Of a stretch of DNA of 64,000 bases, positions 8,954 to 16,641 are shown piece by piece. Origin of the DNA: Limisoma sp963601185 (lineage in GTDB: Bacteria > Bacteroidota > Bacteroidia > Bacteroidales > Muribaculaceae); NCBI GenBank assembly GCA_963601185.1, contig CAVCEE010000014.1, positions 8,336-72,335 of the forward strand. The letters are read 5' to 3'. Every line of letters begins with the position of its first letter. Position 1 is the stretch's first letter. Made by a program: the position numbers and the translations under genes. The notes under the pieces were generated by a model that searched no databases, was not told where the DNA came from, and worked only from the letters and a program-made list of their open reading frames with translations.

Positions 8954-11377
8954 TTAAAGTTCAGATGAAATCGGACCGGTGTAGTCCATCTTTACGATGT
9001 AGTCCTTGCCGTCGATAACGAAGTTGAACGAAAGCACGATGTTGTCGCCGTCGTATGCCACTGTTGCAGTGCTGCCTTCTGCAAACTTGCAACTGCCGAG
9101 GTTTGGAGTGTAGAGGTCAACGTAACTCTTGCTACCAAACGTACCGGCTTCCCCAGTTGTTGAGTAGGTGTATGTTCCGGCTGGAAGAGATGTTGCCGAT
9201 GCATCTGCAAAGAAGTCGACAGCCATCTCATAGTTCCATGAAGAGTCATTCATCTTGACATAAAATTCGCCGTTCACACGACCGTTGTTATCCTTGATTG
9301 TAGGAGTGGTCGGTGTGGCAAGAATAATTGTCTCCTTGGTGTCCTCTGCTGGAAGTTCGGAGTTAATTGCTCCGGTGTAGTCCATCTTTACGATGTAGTC
9401 CTTGCCGTCGATAACGAAATTGAACGAAAGCACGATGTTGTCGCCGTCGTATGCCACTGTCGCAGTGCTACCCTCCGCAAACTTGCAACTGCCGAGGTTT
9501 GGAGTGTAGAGGTCAACGTAACTCTTGCTGCCGAATGTGCCGGCTTCCCCGGTTGTTGAGTAGGTGTATGTTCCGGCTGGAAGAGACTTTGCCGATGCAT
9601 CTGCGAAGAAGTCGACAGCCATCTCATAGTTCCATGACGAGTCGTTCATCTTGACGTAAAATTCGCCGTCCACACGACCGTTGTTATCCTTGATTGTAGG
9701 AGTGGTCGGTGTGGCAAGAGTGATTGTCTCTTTGGTGTCCTCTGCCGGGAAGTCGTGAGGACCGTTATAGTTCAGGTACACTGTACGACCGTTCTCCAGG
9801 TTCAGCCTGCAATCGAGCACGAGGTTGTCGCCTTGGTAAAGCACATTGACGGTGCTGCCGTCAGCGTAGTAACCAGTGTCGGAAGGGCTATAGAACGAAA
9901 TGTAGCCCACACGGCTGAATGTGCCAGGAGTCTTATCGTTGGAGAATGTGTAGGAGCCGGCTGGCAAACGTTTGGTCGAAGGATCAGCGAAGAAATCGAT
10001 GGCCATCTCAAACGTCCAGTCAGCATCGTTCATCTTCAGATAGTATTCGCCGGCTACCTGGTCTGTAACCGACCCTAGTTTAGGCTGCGTCGGGGTAAGA
10101 ACGAGGTCCTTGCCGTATTTGCCCATACTGCCGACATATTCTGCCTTGAAGGTTGCGCCTGTCGTAAGTACGGCATCGATAACGATGGTATATTCGATAC
10201 CCGATGCGTTGACGGTCATTGTACCTGACTTGAAGCCGGTTTTTGTGGTACCGGTCTGCACATAACTCCAAGAATCGCTGAGGTCAACCGTCATGGCGGT
10301 GTTGTCGGAAGCGAAAGTGTATGTACCTGTCTCGAGGTAAGGAGCAGAAGCGCCGTACACGTCCATAACCACCTTAGTTGCATTGTCGGCAGTAGCGAAC
10401 TCAAGAGTTGCATTTTTGCCCGATGACCAAGTGGTTGTGGCAGCACCTGTGGCGAGAGTGATTGCCGGTGCGTCAAACGGAGGGAATGTGATTGCGCCGT
10501 TGTAGGTCATATCAACCTTGCGCCCTCCGTCGGTAACGAGATTCAGCACCATATTGATGTTGTTGGCAGCATCGTAGGAGATTGTTGCCGTACTGCCGTC
10601 AACAAAGCGAGAACTGCTGCTCGGGCTGTAGAGGTCGAGGAAACTGTTCGGGCCGAATGTGCCTTCAGTCTTGCTTTCCGCTGAGTAGGTGTAAGTACCT
10701 GCCGGAAGAGCGGTAGTGCCGGCAGCGGCATAGAAGTCCATCGCCATCTCATAACTCCAAGAAGAGTCATTCATCTTGATGTAGTATTCGCCATCCACGC
10801 GGCCGTCAAGGTCATTGGTTTTCACCTTAGGCTCTTCGCAAGTGGCAAGAGTGAAGTCGCGGCCTAGGATGCCCGGCATCTCGCCCTGCCATTGACCTTT
10901 GAGTGTAGCGCCGTCGGTAGTGGTGAGGTCGAAAGTGACGGTATAGACCTTGCCGGAAATCGACACATTCATTGTGCCTGACTGCAAAGTCTGCTTGACC
11001 GAGCCGTCCATAATGTAGGAAGAGTAGACATCGCTGTCGATGGTCATTGCACCATACTCGGAAGTAACCGTGTAAGAACCATCATAGAGATACTTGCCCA
11101 TCGACGGGCCGACAATCCATAGAGTCACCGTCTTGTTTGTTGACTCACTTGAGAAAGTGGCTTCGATTGCACCCGACGAATATCCGCGGGCTTCGATGGA
11201 ATTGAACACCGTGACATCCGAGTCAGGGTTGTCGATCTTCGTAAAGGTGATGTCCTTTACCCTCTCGGCAGCAAACTTATGGGCAGTGCCGTCGGATGTT
11301 GTGACCACAACATTCTGAGCCACGACACCTGAAGCACAGGCCGTTGCCAAAAGTGAGATTGCGATTAATTTTTTCAT
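8954..11377 (-). CDS. Secreted multi-repeat protein of unknown function
   Basis: 807 residues. The ATG at 11377 is preferred to an in-frame TTG six bases upstream because it begins a normal signal peptide (1-20, ending GVVA). Residues 21-48 form the N-terminal module shared with the next two genes. The remainder is a chain of about six beta-rich modules of 115-135 residues in two types. Type 1 (four copies, about 190-310, 440-560, 570-690 and 700-807) starts GE[FY]Y[IV]KMND and contains LPAGTYTYS, DGSTATI and a final Y-x-G. Type 2 (two copies, about 55-170 and 320-425) contains SGTM.V..SG and TGATFK. The last two type 1 copies are nearly identical in DNA as well as protein. No family recognised. 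Probably a surface or extracellular binding protein (inference). Confidence 0.7.
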   Translation of the reverse strand: MKKLIAISLLATACASGVVAQNVVVTTSDGTAHKFAAERVKDITFTKIDNPDSDVTVFNSIEARGYSSGAIEATFSSESTNKTVTLWIVGPSMGKYLYDGSYTVTSEYGAMTIDSDVYSSYIMDGSVKQTLQSGTMNVSISGKVYTVTFDLTTTDGATLKGQWQGEMPGILGRDFTLATCEEPKVKTNDLDGRVDGEYYIKMNDSSWSYEMAMDFYAAAGTTALPAGTYTYSAESKTEGTFGPNSFLDLYSPSSSSRFVDGSTATISYDAANNINMVLNLVTDGGRKVDMTYNGAITFPPFDAPAITLATGAATTTWSSGKNATLEFATADNATKVVMDVYGASAPYLETGTYTFASDNTAMTVDLSDSWSYVQTGTTKTGFKSGTMTVNASGIEYTIVIDAVLTTGATFKAEYVGSMGKYGKDLVLTPTQPKLGSVTDQVAGEYYLKMNDADWTFEMAIDFFADPSTKRLPAGSYTFSNDKTPGTFSRVGYISFYSPSDTGYYADGSTVNVLYQGDNLVLDCRLNLENGRTVYLNYNGPHDFPAEDTKETITLATPTTPTIKDNNGRVDGEFYVKMNDSSWNYEMAVDFFADASAKSLPAGTYTYSTTGEAGTFGSKSYVDLYTPNLGSCKFAEGSTATVAYDGDNIVLSFNFVIDGKDYIVKMDYTGAINSELPAEDTKETIILATPTTPTIKDNNGRVNGEFYVKMNDSSWNYEMAVDFFADASATSLPAGTYTYSTTGEAGTFGSKSYVDLYTPNLGSCKFAEGSTATVAYDGDNIVLSFNFVIDGKDYIVKMDYTGPISSEL
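8976..9750. repeat. Tandem near-identical 396-bp duplication inside the multi-repeat gene
   Basis: Unit 8976-9371 and unit 9372 to about 9750 are directly adjacent, differ at only a few dozen positions by eye, and keep frame (396 bp is 132 codons). Many differences are synonymous. The other modules of the gene are far more diverged, so this pair is a recent duplication. Confidence 0.9.
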
Positions 11378-11527
11378 AATCAAGATTTTAAATATGTAAA
11401 CTAATATTTATATACAAATTCGAAGAAACGCCGTAAAACGTCAGCCTCAAAAACTTAATCCGAACTGCAACAATACTAAGGATAACGATTTCTTGTCTGC
11501 GAGCATTAGTTTCTAATAAATTCATCG

Positions 11528-11535
11528 CAAATTTA
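11528..11535 (-). promoter_or_regulatory. Possible promoter (-7 box) of the secreted-protein operon
   Basis: The + strand reads CAAATTTA, the complement of a TAnnTTTG -7 box, about 150 bp upstream of the ATG at 11377. I see no clear -33 TTTG. The untranslated region would be about 140 nt. Apart from this box and the operator and promoter of the divergent toxin-antitoxin locus, the gap 11378-11729 is AT-rich with no gene. Confidence 0.35.
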
Positions 11536-11673
11536 ATCATTTTTATTGCGAAATGCATCTAAAAGCCAACAAAACGATAAAAATCCGAACATCTTTTCAA
11601 TATTCCGATTAATTCCTTCGCCACGCCCCTTGTAGATTCCGCCACGCCCAACAAGAAAAAAAACACGTCTGAT

Positions 11674-11689
11674 TTTACATATATGTAAA
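11674..11689. promoter_or_regulatory. 16-bp palindrome, probable operator of the TA locus
   Basis: TTTACATATATGTAAA is a perfect palindrome ending 8 bp upstream of the -7 box at 11698. Type II antitoxins with an HTH commonly bind such palindromes to repress their own promoter, and an HTH antitoxin gene lies at 12200. The binding is inferred from position. Confidence 0.5.
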
Positions 11690-11697
11690 TTTATTCG

Positions 11698-11705
11698 TAC
11701 ATTTG
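11698..11705 (+). promoter_or_regulatory. Promoter -7 box of the toxin-antitoxin locus
   Basis: TACATTTG matches TAnnTTTG exactly. It is placed directly after the 16-bp palindrome and about 25 bp before the open part of the toxin gene. No strong -33 box is seen. Confidence 0.45.
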
Positions 11706-11729
11706 TACCATAACAAATAATTCCGATAA

Positions 11730-12203
11730 AGCATAAGCGAAGTAGAACTCCTTTTTGTAACAAGTGGCGAACGTTGCACTGTTTATACAATTCAGTTTCT
11801 TTCGGACGAGCAGAATGAATTTGAGAAATTCATTGACAAGTTCCGAAGCAATGCCGAATTGAATCCTGATTTTCAAGCAATAATGCGTTTTGTTGAGCAA
11901 ATTATAGACAATGGCGCATTGGAACGCTATTTCCGCAGGGAGGGCTGAATGGATGATTCCGTTGTTGCTTTGCCTGTGCTCAAATCAAGACTTCGTCTGT
12001 ATTGCCTACGCTTGACCGACAAAATCCTCATTATCGGCAATGGTGATGTAAAGAATAGCCGCACATACAAAGAAGACGAAACCCTTCAAGGTTACGTTAT
12101 TGACTTGCAGAAATTTGAACGCATACTGAAACAAGAAGAGCGTTTGGGCAATGTCAAAATAACAGAAAGTGAGATTATTACAGATAAAAATTTTGAGATA
12201 TGA
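11730..12203 (+). pseudogene. HigB/RelE-like toxin, disrupted
   Basis: Two pieces in the same frame together resemble one toxin of about 155 residues. The first (11730-11948) ends ALERYFRREG and then meets TGA at 11946-11948. The second begins with the very next codon, ATG at 11949, and runs 84 residues (starting MDDSVVALPV) to the stop at 12201-12203. From memory, intact Bacteroides relatives read through this junction with Lys or Arg. The first piece also has no ATG, GTG or TTG in frame after the upstream stop at 11727, so the start is lost too. The end overlaps the antitoxin start by 4 bp (ATGA), the usual coupling. The second half alone may still be translated; toxicity is unlikely. Confidence 0.65.
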
Positions 12204-12463
12204 AATCTGCAAACATTCCCCTACAAGAAATTTTCAATGAGATTCCAAGAGAAAAGCGGAAAGAAGCCAGGCTTTCTTTTGAAATCTCAAACAAACTTGA
12301 CTCCCTTATGAAAGAACGGGGGTTGAACCGCAAACAGTTCGCAGAGGCTATCGGCAAACGACCGAACGAAGTGACGAGATGGCTGAGCGGCGAACACAAC
12401 TTTACCATCTCAACACTTGCGATGCTTTCCGCATTCTTTGGCAAGGACATCATTTCTGTCTAA
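12200..12463 (+). CDS. HTH (XRE-type) antitoxin, HigA-like
   Basis: 87 residues. A helix-turn-helix of the XRE/Cro class covers about 30-85: LDSLMKERGLNRKQFAEAIG, then RPNEVTRWLSG as turn and recognition helix, then TISTLAMLSAFFG. The start overlaps the stop of the disrupted toxin by 4 bp, so the two were translated together. It should neutralise a RelE/HigB-type ribonuclease toxin and repress the locus through the palindrome at 11674-11689 (inference). The antitoxin looks intact although its toxin is broken, a state often seen in decaying toxin-antitoxin modules. Confidence 0.82.
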   Translation: MKSANIPLQEIFNEIPREKRKEARLSFEISNKLDSLMKERGLNRKQFAEAIGKRPNEVTRWLSGEHNFTISTLAMLSAFFGKDIISV

Positions 12464-12571
12464 CGCCGTTACTCAGAAGAGACCGTTTGGCACAGAAACC
12501 TTGCATTTTGGAGTTGAATCTTCCGTTTTGAAAAAAATCGCTGATTTTTAAACATTACGGTCAAAAATTAG

Positions 12572-12579
12572 TATTTTTG
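12572..12579 (+). promoter_or_regulatory. Promoter -7 box of the dCMP deaminase operon
   Basis: TATTTTTG fits TAnnTTTG and lies 72 bp upstream of the ATG at 12652. A T-rich stretch (about 12544-12549) sits at roughly the -33 distance but is not a clean TTTG. Confidence 0.45.
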
Positions 12580-12651
12580 CAGATTGATTGTCGGGATGGG
12601 TAAAATGAAGTGTTAACAGCCTATCAGTCTCCGACTTTCACCTGTTAAGAA

Positions 12652-13101
12652 ATGGACAATTCTATCAAGCAGCACGCGCTCGACCACCGCTATCTGCGGA
12701 TGGCTCGTATCTGGGCAGAAAATTCCTATTGCCGACGCCGGCAAGTAGGCGCATTGTTGGTAAAAGACAAGATGATTATTTCCGACGGTTTCAACGGCAC
12801 TCCGTCGGGATTCAACAACGTTTGCGAAGATGCCGACGACCACACTTTTCCCTATGTGCTCCACGCCGAGGCTAACGCCATAACCAAAGTGGCACGCAGC
12901 AACAACAGCAGCGACGGCGCGACGCTCTATGTCACGGCTGCGCCATGCATCGAATGCGCCAAACTGATTATCCAGGCGGGCATCAAGCGTGTGGTGTTTT
13001 CCGAACTCTACCGCCTTTCCGACGGACTCGACCTGCTGAAAGAAGCCGGAGTGGAATGCTGCTACGTAGACCTCAACAATGACACTGAAAACAATCTATA
13101 G
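12652..13101 (+). CDS. dCMP deaminase / ComEB-type deoxycytidylate deaminase
   Basis: 149 residues, the normal size for this family. Converts dCMP to dUMP, the precursor for thymidylate synthesis. The zinc site is intact: His71 and Glu73 in HAEAN (Glu73 as proton shuttle), Cys99 and Cys102 in PCIEC. The N-terminal segment (YLRMARIWAENSYCRRRQVG) and GFNGTPSG (47-54) are characteristic of dCMP deaminases rather than tRNA or cytidine deaminases. It is the first gene of a + strand run with a protease gene 26 bp downstream, an order I associate with other Bacteroides genomes. Confidence 0.92.
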   Translation: MDNSIKQHALDHRYLRMARIWAENSYCRRRQVGALLVKDKMIISDGFNGTPSGFNNVCEDADDHTFPYVLHAEANAITKVARSNNSSDGATLYVTAAPCIECAKLIIQAGIKRVVFSELYRLSDGLDLLKEAGVECCYVDLNNDTENNL

Positions 13102-13127
13102 AAACAGAACGAAGTTCATTTTAGACG

Positions 13128-14768
13128 ATGAGAATTAAGCATAATTCCATAATTTGGTACCCCCTTGTCATTTCAGTTGCGATAGTGCTCGGCATCGTGA
13201 TTGGAAACTACATTTCCACAAAGAAATTCATCCTCGACAAAGACCGCAAAATCAATGCGGTGCTCAACCTCATACAGAGCGAATATGTTGACTCAATTGA
13301 GGTGAAGGACCTTGTGGAACAGGCCATCCCAGCCATCATCGGCAATCTCGACCCACATTCCTACTACATCCCAGCAAGCGACGTGCGCGCCGAAAACGAG
13401 AAACTCGACGGCCAGATGAGCGGCATCGGCGTGTCGTTCTTCATGATGCGCGACACTGCCAACGTGGACCAAGTAATACCCAACGGTCCGGCTGAGAAGG
13501 TGGGGTTGCTTGCCGGCGACCGCATCATCTCGGTAGACGGCGAATCGATTGTGGGCGGTACGCAAACAGCCGAAGGCATCCGCAGCAAAATCCGTGGAGA
13601 GAAAGGCACAAAGGTGAAAATCGGAGTGAAGCGCAACTCGTCGAAAAAGATACTCACATTTGTCATCACACGCGACGACATCCCGATGAACACCGTGGAC
13701 GTGGCGTATATGATTGACAAAAAGACCGGCTACGTCAAGGTTACGCAGTTCGGAAAGAACACCTACAACGAGTTTGTCAGCGCACTGACGAAGTTGAAGG
13801 ACCAGGGCGCACAGCGATTTATAGTCGACCTCCGCGGCAACCCTGGCGGATATATGGAAATGGCAATCCTGATGGTCAACGAATTCTTGCCTCAAGGTGA
13901 ACTGATTGTCTACACCAAGGGACGCAAGAAGAAGGAAGACGTGCAGGTGTGGAGCGACGACCAAGGCTCGTTCCACGACTCGCAGGTGGCAGTGCTCATC
14001 GACGAATATTCGGCAAGTGCGAGTGAGATTATGGCAGGAGCCATGCAGGACAACGACCGCGGTCTCGTAGTGGGCCGCCGCTCGTTTGGCAAAGGCTTGG
14101 TGCAGAAGCAAATCTACCTACCAGACAGTAGTGCCATCCGCCTCACCATAGCACGCTACTACACACCGTCGCACCGTTGCATCCAGAAAGATTACAAACT
14201 CGGCGACGAGAGCGACTACTCAAAAGAACTCTACGACCGCTACACCAGCGGCGAACTCTATAGCGCGGACAGTATCAAGGTGGACAAGAGCAAGATTTTC
14301 CGCACAGCCAACGGTCGCATCGTCTATGGCGGTGGAGGCATCGTGCCCGACATCTTCGTGCCTAACGACACCACCGGCATCACCACATACTACCGCGCCG
14401 TGGCAAACCTCGGACTGCTGCAGCAGTTCACCTACGCCTTCGTTGACCTCAACCGCGACCAGTTGAAGAAAGTCAAGACCGTAAAGCAACTGATGGCAAT
14501 GATGCCAGGCGATGAAGGCCTTACCTACGACTTCGTATGCTTTGCCAAGGACAACGGAGTGCCGATGCGCTGGTACTATATCAATCTCAGCCGTTCGCTT
14601 CTGGCACGGCAACTGAGGGCGTTGCTGATACGCGACGTGCTCGGTGACGAGGAGTTCTACCGCTACTACAACAAGACGGACAACACCATCAATGCTGCGC
14701 TGAAAGCACTCAACGACGGCAAAGGGAAGTTTCCAATAACATCGAAACCGCAAAGCAAGAAGCAATGA
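13128..14768 (+). CDS. S41 family C-terminal processing protease (CtpA/Prc-like)
   Basis: 546 residues. An N-terminal membrane anchor (about 8-28) places the enzyme in the periplasm. A PDZ domain covers about 95-180 (GIGVSFFM...GPAEKVGLLAGDRI). The S41 core contains VDLRGNPGG (233-241), Ser297 in SASASE as nucleophile and Lys322 in SFGKGLVQ as general base, 25 residues apart as in E. coli Prc. It trims C-termini of envelope proteins. The last codons overlap the next gene by 4 bp (ATGA at 14765-14768), so the two are translationally coupled despite unrelated functions. Confidence 0.93.
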   Translation: MRIKHNSIIWYPLVISVAIVLGIVIGNYISTKKFILDKDRKINAVLNLIQSEYVDSIEVKDLVEQAIPAIIGNLDPHSYYIPASDVRAENEKLDGQMSGIGVSFFMMRDTANVDQVIPNGPAEKVGLLAGDRIISVDGESIVGGTQTAEGIRSKIRGEKGTKVKIGVKRNSSKKILTFVITRDDIPMNTVDVAYMIDKKTGYVKVTQFGKNTYNEFVSALTKLKDQGAQRFIVDLRGNPGGYMEMAILMVNEFLPQGELIVYTKGRKKKEDVQVWSDDQGSFHDSQVAVLIDEYSASASEIMAGAMQDNDRGLVVGRRSFGKGLVQKQIYLPDSSAIRLTIARYYTPSHRCIQKDYKLGDESDYSKELYDRYTSGELYSADSIKVDKSKIFRTANGRIVYGGGGIVPDIFVPNDTTGITTYYRAVANLGLLQQFTYAFVDLNRDQLKKVKTVKQLMAMMPGDEGLTYDFVCFAKDNGVPMRWYYINLSRSLLARQLRALLIRDVLGDEEFYRYYNKTDNTINAALKALNDGKGKFPITSKPQSKKQ

Positions 14769-15316
14769 CGGCAACCAAGGCTGACATAAGGCGCGACATC
14801 AAGCATCGCAAACAACTGCTCACGGAGCAGGAGAAAGCCGATGCCGCACACCGCTGTTTTGCCTTGCTGGAACAGTGTCGCGAGTTTACCGATGCACGCA
14901 ACGTGCTCGTCTACGCTTCGCTACCCGATGAAATCTCGACTGTCGGCTTCATCGACCGCTGGCACAACGAGAAACGGCTGTTTCTGCCGCGCGTCAACGG
15001 CGACGACCTCGACATACTCCCCTACTCGCCTGCCGACACCGACAAAGGCGCATTCGGCATCGAAGAGCCAATGGGCAACGACTGCCACGATATTGAGGAT
15101 ATAGACCTCGTTGTGGTGCCAGGAGTGGCGTTCGACCGCAAAGGTAACCGACTCGGGCGTGGGCGCGGCTACTACGACCGTCTGCTCAACCAGGCACGGT
15201 GTCCGCTGATTGGCGTAGCATACAGTCTGCAAATCGCCGAAGAGTTGCCGGCAGAGCCGCACGACATCAAGATACCGGTTGTAATCACAGAAAAAGAAAT
15301 CATCAGAACCCTATAA
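14765..15316 (+). CDS. 5-formyltetrahydrofolate cyclo-ligase
   Basis: 183 residues, full length. ATP-dependent conversion of 5-formyl-THF to 5,10-methenyl-THF, which returns folinate to the one-carbon pool. Diagnostic blocks are the basic N-terminal helix (KADIRRDIKHRKQ), PGVAFD (119-124) and the nucleotide-binding GRGRGYYDR (131-139). It starts inside the last codons of the protease gene and is followed 5 bp later by the hemerythrin-like gene. The dCMP deaminase upstream makes a thymidylate and folate theme possible, but the protease between them does not fit that. Confidence 0.93.
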   Translation: MTATKADIRRDIKHRKQLLTEQEKADAAHRCFALLEQCREFTDARNVLVYASLPDEISTVGFIDRWHNEKRLFLPRVNGDDLDILPYSPADTDKGAFGIEEPMGNDCHDIEDIDLVVVPGVAFDRKGNRLGRGRGYYDRLLNQARCPLIGVAYSLQIAEELPAEPHDIKIPVVITEKEIIRTL

Positions 15317-15321
15317 CCATT

Positions 15322-16005
15322 ATGGCCTTAGTCACCCCCGAAACCAAACTGTGCGAGGTAATCATCGATGAGCCGTCGGTAGTGCCTGTTGTCAACCGCT
15401 TCGACATTGCGCTTGGCGTAGGCGACCGCTCGGTCAAATCGATATGCCACGAAAAAGGCATTGACCCTACGTTTTTCATCACCATCCTCAACGCCTTCAT
15501 CAACGAATCGTTCTTCCCGGAAAGGGTGGCAGGAGCATTCGATGCCGAGAGTGTGGTGACCTATCTGCGCAAGACCAACAAGTCGTACCTTACCAATCAG
15601 TTGCCCAACATCGACCGGCATTTCAATGCGCTGATTTCGCACAGCAACACCAACAACAATCTCCAACTTCTGCTAAACTTCTACAAGGAGGTGCGCAGCG
15701 AGATTGAACGCCGCATCGAAGCCGACGACCAATGGTTTTCTGAAATCATCGCGGCTGAAAAGAGTGTAGATGCTACAATATCAGCCAACACTCTGAATAT
15801 CAGCGATGAGACCGACCAGATAGAAGACAAGTTGAGTGACCTCATAAATATGTTCGTGATCCACCTCCGTGGCGACTACGACCGCAACCTCTGCCACGCC
15901 GTACTGCTCGCCGTGATAAGTCTGGAAAAGGACATCCGTCAGAACAACCGCATCCGCAACCGCGTGCTCTATCCACTGGCTGAGGCACTGAAGAAGGTAA
16001 ACTAA
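15322..16005 (+). CDS. DUF542/hemerythrin-like protein (iron-sulfur repair-type)
   Basis: 227 residues from the ATG at 15322; longer in-frame starts would lie inside the preceding gene. The N-terminal part (about 1-60: KLCEVIIDEPSVVPVVNRFDI...CHEKGIDPTFF) resembles the DUF542/ScdA N-terminal domain of the RIC iron-sulfur repair proteins. The remainder is all-helical with His100, His107, His181, His192 and several Glu that could form a di-iron site (YKEVRSEIER, HLRGDYDRNLCH). In RIC proteins such a site repairs clusters damaged by oxidative or nitrosative stress. The usual cysteines of DUF542 are poorly conserved here, so the role is uncertain. It is paired with a LuxR-type regulator 13 bp downstream. 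Confidence 0.65.
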   Translation: MALVTPETKLCEVIIDEPSVVPVVNRFDIALGVGDRSVKSICHEKGIDPTFFITILNAFINESFFPERVAGAFDAESVVTYLRKTNKSYLTNQLPNIDRHFNALISHSNTNNNLQLLLNFYKEVRSEIERRIEADDQWFSEIIAAEKSVDATISANTLNISDETDQIEDKLSDLINMFVIHLRGDYDRNLCHAVLLAVISLEKDIRQNNRIRNRVLYPLAEALKKVN

Positions 16006-16018
16006 CAACCAAAAGGCA

Positions 16019-16570
16019 ATGTCGAGTATCAACGTGAGAATAATAACCGCCGATGCCGCTGTAGCAATAGGACTGAAGCAAACCCTGCTCAGTCTCTTCG
16101 ACATTGATGCCGAATGGATCAAGCCGTCGGGCGAACTGCGCGATGCCGATATGGCAGGCGTTGACCTCTTCATCACCGATGCCGACTCGTTTGCCGCTAT
16201 GCCAGGGTTCTTCATTCCCAAGCGCGCAAAACTGGCATTGCTGACCGACAGCACCGACGACACCACTGGGTTTATCCTCAACCGCCACTGCGACGAGCAG
16301 ACCTACCTCAACCAACTCTCGGAAATTGTGGAGACCACGCGTAGCAACCGCAACGAGGGCGCAGAACTCTCGCAACGCGAAATCGAGGTGCTCTGCCAAC
16401 TGGCAAAAGGACTGACCAACAAAGAGATTGCCGACAAACTCTTCATCAGCATCAACACTGTGCTCACCCACCGCAAAAACATCTCCGCCAAACTCGGCAT
16501 ACGCAGTGTCTCCGGGCTGAGCGTCTATGCTATTATGAACGGCTATATCTCCGACATTCCCGAAATTTAA
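16019..16570 (+). CDS. LuxR/NarL-type transcription regulator with degenerate receiver
   Basis: 183 residues. The C-terminal 65 residues form a standard GerE/LuxR HTH: LSQREIEVLCQLAKGLTNKE, IADKLFISINTV, then THRKNISAKLGI. The N-terminal half looks like a response-regulator receiver, but the paired acidic residues after strand 1 are reduced (IITADAA) and the conserved Lys near the end is not recognisable. A possible phospho-acceptor Asp is in LFITDAD. It may therefore respond to a ligand or protein partner instead of phosphorylation. No histidine kinase is nearby. Co-transcription with the hemerythrin-like gene suggests joint function in redox or oxygen sensing (inference). Confidence 0.8.
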   Translation: MSSINVRIITADAAVAIGLKQTLLSLFDIDAEWIKPSGELRDADMAGVDLFITDADSFAAMPGFFIPKRAKLALLTDSTDDTTGFILNRHCDEQTYLNQLSEIVETTRSNRNEGAELSQREIEVLCQLAKGLTNKEIADKLFISINTVLTHRKNISAKLGIRSVSGLSVYAIMNGYISDIPEI

Positions 16571-16623
16571 AGCAATTTTAAGGCGTTTTGTCGTTTCCTA
16601 CTGCAAATTGGCTCTATTTTTTG

Positions 16624-16631
16624 TAAATTTG
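16624..16631 (+). promoter_or_regulatory. -7 box immediately upstream of the AsmA-like gene
   Basis: TAAATTTG is a perfect TAnnTTTG only 10 bp before the ATG at 16642. If used, the transcript would start about 4-6 nt before the start codon, giving an almost leaderless mRNA. No good -33 box is seen. Confidence 0.5.
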
Positions 16632-16641
16632 TGCATCACTT

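Noticed and set aside
11946..11951. Selenocysteine readthrough at the TGA inside the toxin gene
   Set aside because: No selenoprotein family is involved, no bacterial SECIS-like stem follows, and the upstream part also lacks a start codon; simple gene decay explains both.
12200..12463. Phage repressor instead of antitoxin
   Set aside because: No phage genes nearby, and the 4-bp overlap with the toxin-like gene plus length fit a HigA-type antitoxin better.
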